From NCBI RefSeq assembly GCF_004346265.1, contig NZ_SMAP01000007.1, positions 1-64,000 on the forward strand: a stretch of 64,000 nt of DNA, in the 5' to 3' direction. Positions 58,744 through 64,000 of the stretch are shown here, piece after piece (position 1 is the first letter of the stretch; each line of letters starts with the position of its first letter). Position numbers and translations under genes: made by a program. The stretch comes from Thermomonas haemolytica. Its GTDB lineage: Bacteria > Pseudomonadota > Gammaproteobacteria > Xanthomonadales > Xanthomonadaceae. The notes below the pieces were generated by a model. It saw nothing but the letters and a program-made list of their open reading frames with translations, did not search any database and was not told the origin of the DNA.

Positions 58744-58804
58744 GACGGGGGATTGGCCTATGATCAACGGGTTCACGATCCCGCAAGTTTACGTCCGCAA
58801 GCCG

Positions 58805-59659
58805 ATGCACGACAAGCCGCAAGCCGCTCCAGTCCGCGAATTCCGCCTGCCTTCCGCGCGCGTGCTGGCGCTGTCCGGGCGCGACGCGGTGGCGTTCGCG
58901 CAGGCCCAGTTCATGAACGACGTGGCCGCGCTGGAGGATGGCCAGTGGCAGTGGAACGGCTGGCTGACCGCCAAGGGCCGGCTGGTCGCGCTGTTCGCCC
59001 TGCTGCGGCTGGACGCGCAGACCCTGTGGCTGCTGCTGCCGGACGCCGATCCCGCCGCGCTGGCGGAGGCGCTGCGGCGCTACGTGTTCCGCAGCAAAGT
59101 CGTGCTGTCGATCCCGGACATCGCCGCTGCCGGTTGCTTCGCTCCTCCGGCGCCGGCCGCGGGCAACCGCTTCGCACGGCTGGACGATGCGCGCATCGCG
59201 CTGGACATGGGCGGCGCCTCCGGGGCGCGCACGCTGCTCCTCGGCCCCTGCGACGCGACGGAGGACGCGGACGCCCTCGCCCGCTGGGATGCCGCCGACC
59301 TCGTCCACGGCCTGCCGCGCCTGCCACCCGGCCAGGCCGGGCAATGGACGCCGCAGCAGCTGTCGCTGGAGCGGCTGCAGGCCTTCAGCGTGCGCAAGGG
59401 CTGCTACCCCGGGCAGGAGATCGTGGCGCGCACCCACTTCCTCGGCCAGGCCAAGCGCGGACTGGCGCTGCTGGAGGCCGATGCGCCGCTGGAACCCGGC
59501 AGCGAGGTGTACCAGGACGGCCAGGCGATCGGCAGCTGCGTGGCCAGCGCCGGCCGGCTGGCGCTGGCGGTGCTGCCGCACGCGCACGCCGACATCCTGC
59601 AGGACGCCGACGGGCGCACGCTGCGGCAGCGGCCACTGGCGGACGGGCTGGCGCGATGA
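58805..59659 (+). CDS. ygfZ: Folate-binding protein YgfZ (tRNA/iron-sulfur related)
   Basis: 284 residues from the ATG at 58805; an ATG at 58760 would overlap a possible start of the divergent gene. The GcvT-like protein has the family signature KGCYPGQEIVARTH at about residue 200 and the N-terminal GRDAVAFAQAQFMNDV. YgfZ takes part in repair or assembly of certain Fe-S enzymes and in tRNA thiolation with folate. Divergent from the sdh operon, sharing a 60-base promoter interval; its link to the Fe-S-rich SDH is plausible by function but not proven. Confidence 0.93.
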   Translation: MHDKPQAAPVREFRLPSARVLALSGRDAVAFAQAQFMNDVAALEDGQWQWNGWLTAKGRLVALFALLRLDAQTLWLLLPDADPAALAEALRRYVFRSKVVLSIPDIAAAGCFAPPAPAAGNRFARLDDARIALDMGGASGARTLLLGPCDATEDADALARWDAADLVHGLPRLPPGQAGQWTPQQLSLERLQAFSVRKGCYPGQEIVARTHFLGQAKRGLALLEADAPLEPGSEVYQDGQAIGSCVASAGRLALAVLPHAHADILQDADGRTLRQRPLADGLAR

Positions 59660-59804
59660 CCATCGCGGATGCGCGCCGGGTCACAGTTCGCGGCGGGCCG
59701 CCACGGGCGTGACCGCGGTTTCCGTCGCGGCAGGGTATAACGCTGCGGATGGAACGACATCGGTGCCGTCGGGCGACGCCAAACAACATTCGCGGGGGCG
59801 CTGC

Positions 59805-62800
59805 ATGAGTGCAGGCGCGACCCGGCGCATCGCGGCCGTTCTCGGCCTGTGCCTGGTCCTGGCTGCATTCGTTCCCGCCGCCTCCGCGGCCCCAGCGGCG
59901 GAGGCGGCCGCCCCGCCCGCGCGGATCCGGGTCGCCGCCGACAACAGCTACCCGCCGTACTTCTTCGTCGAGGCGGACGGCTCGGTGCAAGGCTACGAGG
60001 CCGACCTCTGGCGCCTGTTCGAGCGCCATACCGGCATCCGCGTGGACCTGCTGCCGATGCCCTGGGAGGACACCCAGCGCGCCGTGCTGGACGGGCATGC
60101 CGACGTGCTGGACATGCTGTTCCGCACCCCGCAGCGGGAGCAGCGCTTTGCGTTCTCGGACCCCTATGCCACGGTACCGGTGGGCATCTACGTCAGCCGC
60201 CGCATCCCCGGCGTACACGATGTCACCTCGCTCAAAGGCCTACCGGTGGGGGTGGAACGCGGCGACGCCTGCGCCGAGCGCTTGCGCCAGCTGGGCGTGC
60301 AGCGCCTGCGCGAATACCCCGGCTACCGCGACATGATCCGCGCCGCCATCGCCGGCGACCTCGGCATCTTCTGCTCCGAGGAATACCCGGCCAATTATTT
60401 CCTGTACCAGTCCGGCCACGAGGAGGCATTCCGGCGCGCGTTCGTCCTCTACGAGGGCGCCTTCCACCGCGCCGTGCGCAAGGACAATGGCGCGCTGCTG
60501 CGCACGATCGAACAGGGCATGGCGCGCATCACCCCGACCGAGCGCGCCGCGCTGAAGAAGAAGTGGCTGGCGCCGCCCGACCCGCTGCAACGCTGGCTGC
60601 ACTGGGCCGCGCTGGGGGTGGCGATCGCGCTGGCGGTGGTGGCGCTGCTTGCGCTGTGGATCTGGGCACTGGGCCGCAGCGTGCGCCACCGCACCCGGGA
60701 ACTGGTGGCCGGGCAGGCCAAGCTGCGCGCGATCTTCGACGCCAGCCCGGATGCGGTGTGGATGAAGGATCGCGATGGCTTCTACCGCGACTGCAACGAG
60801 CGCACCCTGCAGCTGCTGGGCAAGCCCCGCGGCGAGGTCGTCGGCAAGCGCCATGCCGACCTCTACCCCGGCGCCGACCGGGCGCTGGTAGAGGATACCG
60901 ATGCCCAGGTGCTGCGCGACGACCAGCGCGTCACCTACACCCTGTCGGTGCCGGAGGTGGCCGGCGGACAGCGTCACTACGAGATCATCAAGGTGCCGCT
61001 GCACGACGCCGACGGCGGCGTGCAGGGCCTGCTGGGCGTGGCCCGCGACATCAGCGACCGGGTCGAGGGCGAGGCGCGCCTGCGGCTGTGGGCGCAGGCG
61101 TTCGAGCGCGCGGCGTTCGGGGTGGCGGTGTTCGATGCCCGCAACGCCACCATCCTGATGGCCAACCCCACGTTCGCGCGCGAACGCGGCTACAGCGCCG
61201 AGGAAATGGCCGGGATGCCGCTGGACGCGCTGTACCCGCCGGAACTGGTGGAGGAGCGCAGGAAAGCGCGCGAGGCCATCAACCGCGCCCCGCACTCGCT
61301 GACCGAGACCGAGCACGTCACCCGCGACGGCCGCCGCTTCCCGGTGCTGCTGGACTGCTCGGTGACCCACGACGCCAATGGCCAGGCCCAGCACGTGGTG
61401 GTGTATGCGCAGGACATCAGCCGGCGCAAGCAGGCCGACAGCGAGCTGCGGCTGGCCGCGGTGGCGTTCGAGACCCTGGAGGCGATGGTGGTGCTGGATG
61501 CCGAGGGCGTGATCCAGCGGGTGAATGCCGCCTTCACCATCCTCACCGGGTTCGAGGTGGCCGACGTGGTCGGGCGCAGCCCGGCGATGCTGCTGAACCA
61601 TCGCCCCGGGGCGGACGATTTCGAGCGGCTGTGGCCGCAGATCCAGCGCGAATCGTTCTGGCTGGGCGAGCAGTGGGTGGCGGTCAAGCAGGGCCAGCCG
61701 CGGATCGTGCGGCTGGAAGTGTCCGCGGTGCCGGACGAGGCCGGCCACGTGGCGCATTACGTGTGCGCGATGACCGACCTCACCAGCGAGCGCGAGGCGC
61801 TGGCGCGGGCCGAGCACCTGGCCCTGTTCGACCCCCTGACCGACCTGCCCAACCGCAGCTTCCTGGGCGACCGCCTGCAGCACATGCTGGCCGACCCGGC
61901 GCTCACCACCGGCGCCCTGCTGCTGCTCGACCTCGACCATTTCAAGCGCGTCAACGACCTGCGCGGGCATTCCACCGGCAACCAGCTGCTGACCTTCATC
62001 GCCCAGCGCCTGCGCGGCCTGCTGGGCGAGGCCGACGTGCTGGGCCGCTTCGGCGGCGGCACCTTCGCGATCCTGTTGCCGTGCACGTCACCCGAGCCGG
62101 AAGCCTGCGACACCTACGTCCCGCAGTTCGCCGAACGCGTGCGCCAGGCCCTGCGCGAACCGTTCTGGCTGGGCAGCCCGGTGCCGATCGCGATCACGGT
62201 CAGCATCGGCTGGACCGAACTGCATCCGGGCACCGGCCACGCCGACACCGCGATCAAGGAAGCCGAGCTGGCGATGTACGCGGCCAAGGCGGCCGGACGC
62301 GACCGCGTCACCCGCTTCGATCCGGCGATGGTGCAGAAGCTGGAGCGCCAGGAGGCGCTGGCCAACGACCTGTTGCGCGCGGTCGGCGGCGACATCGACG
62401 GGCTCGACCTGCACTACCAACTGCAGATCGACCGCGAGGGCCGCGCGGTCGGCGCCGAGGCGCTGCTGCGCTTCACCCAGCCGGACGGCACCCGGGTCGG
62501 CCCGGACACCTTCATCCCGCTGGCCGAGGAGAACGGGCTGATCCTGCCGCTGGGCGACTGGGTGCTGCAGCGCGCCTGCCAGCGGCTCGCGGCCTGGGCC
62601 ACCCAGCCGCATACGCGCGGGCTGGCGCTGGCGATCAACGTCAGCGCGCGCCAGTTCGTGCAGCCGGGGTTCGTGGAGGACGTGGAGCGCGCGCTCGCCC
62701 GCAGCGGCGCCGACCCGTCGCTGCTCAAGCTGGAGATCACCGAATCCACCCTGCTCGGCGACCTCGAGGGAGTGGCCGCCAAGCTGGCCCGGCTGCGCGC

Positions 62801-63131
62801 GCTGGGCATCCACATCTCGCTGGACGATTTCGGCACCGGCTATTCCTCGCTGGCCTACCTGTCGCGGCTGCCGCTGGACCAGCTCAAGATCGACCGCACC
62901 TTCGTCAGCCGCCTGCCCGAGGACGGCAACGACGCCACGGTGGCGCAGACCATCATCGGCATGGCCCGCGGGCTGTCGCTGGAGGTGATCGCCGAGGGCG
63001 TGGAGACCGCCGCCCAGCGCGATTTCCTGGTCGCGCACGGATGCGACGGTTTCCAGGGCTACCTGTTCGCGCGGCCGCTGCCGCTGGCCGACTTCGAACG
63101 CCTGCTGCAGGAGCACTACGCCCCGCACTGA
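59805..63131 (+). CDS. Periplasmic-sensor PAS-GGDEF-EAL protein (c-di-GMP turnover)
   Basis: 1108 residues. Signal peptide (1-28), SBP_bac_3 solute-binding domain (about 40-255, starting RIRVAADNSYPPYFF), membrane helix (267-290), three PAS domains (about 303-420, 428-545 and 550-665), GGDEF (about 672-838) and EAL (about 850-1104). The GGDEF active site reads GGGTF (750-754), lacking the metal-binding Asp/Glu, so cyclase activity is probably lost. The EAL domain keeps EALLRF (885), DDFGTG (1007) and EVIAEGVET (1060), so it should degrade c-di-GMP. Ligand of the periplasmic domain unknown, probably a small molecule such as an amino acid. The ATG at 59805 gives the signal peptide. Confidence 0.92.
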   Translation: MSAGATRRIAAVLGLCLVLAAFVPAASAAPAAEAAAPPARIRVAADNSYPPYFFVEADGSVQGYEADLWRLFERHTGIRVDLLPMPWEDTQRAVLDGHADVLDMLFRTPQREQRFAFSDPYATVPVGIYVSRRIPGVHDVTSLKGLPVGVERGDACAERLRQLGVQRLREYPGYRDMIRAAIAGDLGIFCSEEYPANYFLYQSGHEEAFRRAFVLYEGAFHRAVRKDNGALLRTIEQGMARITPTERAALKKKWLAPPDPLQRWLHWAALGVAIALAVVALLALWIWALGRSVRHRTRELVAGQAKLRAIFDASPDAVWMKDRDGFYRDCNERTLQLLGKPRGEVVGKRHADLYPGADRALVEDTDAQVLRDDQRVTYTLSVPEVAGGQRHYEIIKVPLHDADGGVQGLLGVARDISDRVEGEARLRLWAQAFERAAFGVAVFDARNATILMANPTFARERGYSAEEMAGMPLDALYPPELVEERRKAREAINRAPHSLTETEHVTRDGRRFPVLLDCSVTHDANGQAQHVVVYAQDISRRKQADSELRLAAVAFETLEAMVVLDAEGVIQRVNAAFTILTGFEVADVVGRSPAMLLNHRPGADDFERLWPQIQRESFWLGEQWVAVKQGQPRIVRLEVSAVPDEAGHVAHYVCAMTDLTSEREALARAEHLALFDPLTDLPNRSFLGDRLQHMLADPALTTGALLLLDLDHFKRVNDLRGHSTGNQLLTFIAQRLRGLLGEADVLGRFGGGTFAILLPCTSPEPEACDTYVPQFAERVRQALREPFWLGSPVPIAITVSIGWTELHPGTGHADTAIKEAELAMYAAKAAGRDRVTRFDPAMVQKLERQEALANDLLRAVGGDIDGLDLHYQLQIDREGRAVGAEALLRFTQPDGTRVGPDTFIPLAEENGLILPLGDWVLQRACQRLAAWATQPHTRGLALAINVSARQFVQPGFVEDVERALARSGADPSLLKLEITESTLLGDLEGVAAKLARLRALGIHISLDDFGTGYSSLAYLSRLPLDQLKIDRTFVSRLPEDGNDATVAQTIIGMARGLSLEVIAEGVETAAQRDFLVAHGCDGFQGYLFARPLPLADFERLLQEHYAPH

Positions 63132-63204
63132 GCGCGCCGGCGCCGCCGCAAGCGGCTATCGTTGGCGGGACAATCGTCGGCGGGCCGCTGCGCCCGGGGG
63201 AAGC

Positions 63205-64000
63205 ATGGCATCGCTGCAGGCGGACGTGGTGGTGGTGGGCGGCGGGCTGGCCGGGATCGTGACCGCGCTGGAAGCGCTGCGCGCCGGGCAGCGGGTGGTG
63301 TTGCTGGACCGCGACACGCCGGAGCGCTTCGGCGGGCTGGCACGCTGGGCCTTTGGCGGGATGGCGCTGGTAGACACGCCGCTGCAGCGCCGGCGCCGGA
63401 TCCAGGATTCGCCCGAGCGCGCGTTCGCCGACTGGATGCGGTTCGGCGAACTCGACCCTGCCGATATCCACGCCGTGGCCTGGGCGCGGCATTACGTCGA
63501 ACGCTCGCGGCCGGATGTCTACGACTGGCTGCGCGCGCACGGCATCGGGTTCATGCCGGCGGTGAACTGGGTGGAACGCGGACGCGCCGGCGAGGGCAAC
63601 TCGGTGCCGCGCTACCATATCGTCTGGGGTACCGCGCTGGCGCTCACCCAGCGCATGATCGCCGCGCTGCGCGAGGCCGACAGCGGTGGCCGGCTGGCCC
63701 TGCTGCACCGCCACCGCGTGCTGGCGCTGGAGCAGGCCGGCGGGCGCATGGCCGGGGTGCAGGCAGTGGACGAGGCCAGCGGCGCCCCGGTGCAGGTCAC
63801 GGCCGCGGCGGTGGTGATCGCCAGCGGCGGCATCAATGGCGATCCCACCGAGCTGCGCCGCAACTGGCCGCCGGAGCGCCCGCTGCCGTCACGTTTTCTC
63901 AATGGCGCGCATCCGTATGCGGATGGCCGCCTGCACCATGCCGCCGCCGCGCTGGGCGCGCGCATCGTACGCGCCGGTGAGATGTGGAATTACGCCGCCG
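63205..64000 (+). CDS. FAD-binding dehydrogenase, 3' end outside the window
   Basis: First 265 codons of a flavoprotein that continues past the window. FAD-binding start ADVVVVGGGLAGIVTALEAL (GxGxxG) and GGLARWAFGGMALVDTPLQR, with ASGGINGDP further on, place it with the FAD-dependent 3-ketosteroid/fumarate-reductase-type dehydrogenases. GGGGGA precedes the ATG. The open frame is continuous to the last base. Substrate not predictable; a ketosteroid dehydrogenase label would be premature. Confidence 0.85.
   Translation, partial: MASLQADVVVVGGGLAGIVTALEALRAGQRVVLLDRDTPERFGGLARWAFGGMALVDTPLQRRRRIQDSPERAFADWMRFGELDPADIHAVAWARHYVERSRPDVYDWLRAHGIGFMPAVNWVERGRAGEGNSVPRYHIVWGTALALTQRMIAALREADSGGRLALLHRHRVLALEQAGGRMAGVQAVDEASGAPVQVTAAAVVIASGGINGDPTELRRNWPPERPLPSRFLNGAHPYADGRLHHAAAALGARIVRAGEMWNYAA

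Noticed and set aside
59187-63131. Start of the GGDEF-EAL gene upstream at 59187
   Set aside because: Those codons overlap ygfZ in another frame; the ATG at 59805 begins with a clean signal peptide.
59849-63262. Second 1137-codon plus-strand frame overlapping the GGDEF-EAL gene
   Set aside because: Arg/Gly/Pro-rich with no domain motifs; a frame-shifted shadow of the real gene.

Overview
The window is high-GC DNA from a gammaproteobacterium, most likely a member of the Xanthomonadaceae (Lysobacter, Luteimonas, Thermomonas or Pseudoxanthomonas type). Supports are the MarR-type EPS-associated regulator, the fused cysNC gene, the comEC-exbB-exbD-msbA-lpxK order, the bo3 oxidase with a RegB/RegA pair, and the gene-length codon bias. 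Species cannot be named from sequence alone.

About 300-25600 (all minus strand) is one large surface-polysaccharide locus, read from 25600 towards 300. It starts with export and assembly genes: a short Wza/GumB-type exporter, a Wzc-type tyrosine autokinase, a J-domain membrane protein, a TPR membrane protein and a small secreted protein. An O-antigen-ligase-like membrane protein, the EPS regulator and a TviB-type UDP-HexNAc dehydrogenase follow. After a hairpin-rich spacer (15524-15983) come Wzx, a low-GC Wzy, three glycosyltransferases, the complete UDP-L-FucNAc module (fnlA, fnlB, fnlC) with its probable transferase WbuB, rfbB and rfbA without rfbC/rfbD, a UDP-glucuronate-epimerase-like SDR, and a WecA-like initiating transferase. 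Together they could build a Wzx/Wzy-type repeat unit containing L-FucNAc and a HexNAc uronic acid. A candidate promoter lies just upstream of wza. tRNA-Val with its own promoter and terminator marks the boundary.

About 26000-33300 holds a small ECF-like sigma/anti-sigma pair, a hypothetical gene, pyrC, the sulfate activation genes cysD and cysNC, and a stand-alone FMN-binding glutamate-synthase-domain protein. About 33300-46100 (minus strand) carries tRNA-Leu, tRNA-Cys and tRNA-Gly behind pgsA and uvrC, the arrangement known from E. coli. Then come a low-molecular-weight tyrosine phosphatase, kdsB, lpxK, msbA, an ExbB/ExbD pair, comEC and the lolCD lipoprotein-release transporter: an envelope-biogenesis block.

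About 46100-64000 is mostly respiration. It contains ygfX-sdhE, an MFS transporter, a divergent cyoABCD operon followed by a SURF1 gene and a RegB/RegA redox two-component system, and, converging on it, sdhCDAB led by a DUF1674 (SDHAF4-type) assembly factor. The right end holds ygfZ, a large periplasmic-sensor/PAS/GGDEF/EAL protein whose GGDEF motif is degenerate, and a truncated FAD-dependent dehydrogenase that runs off the window.

I saw no insertion sequence, prophage, CRISPR array or rRNA gene.
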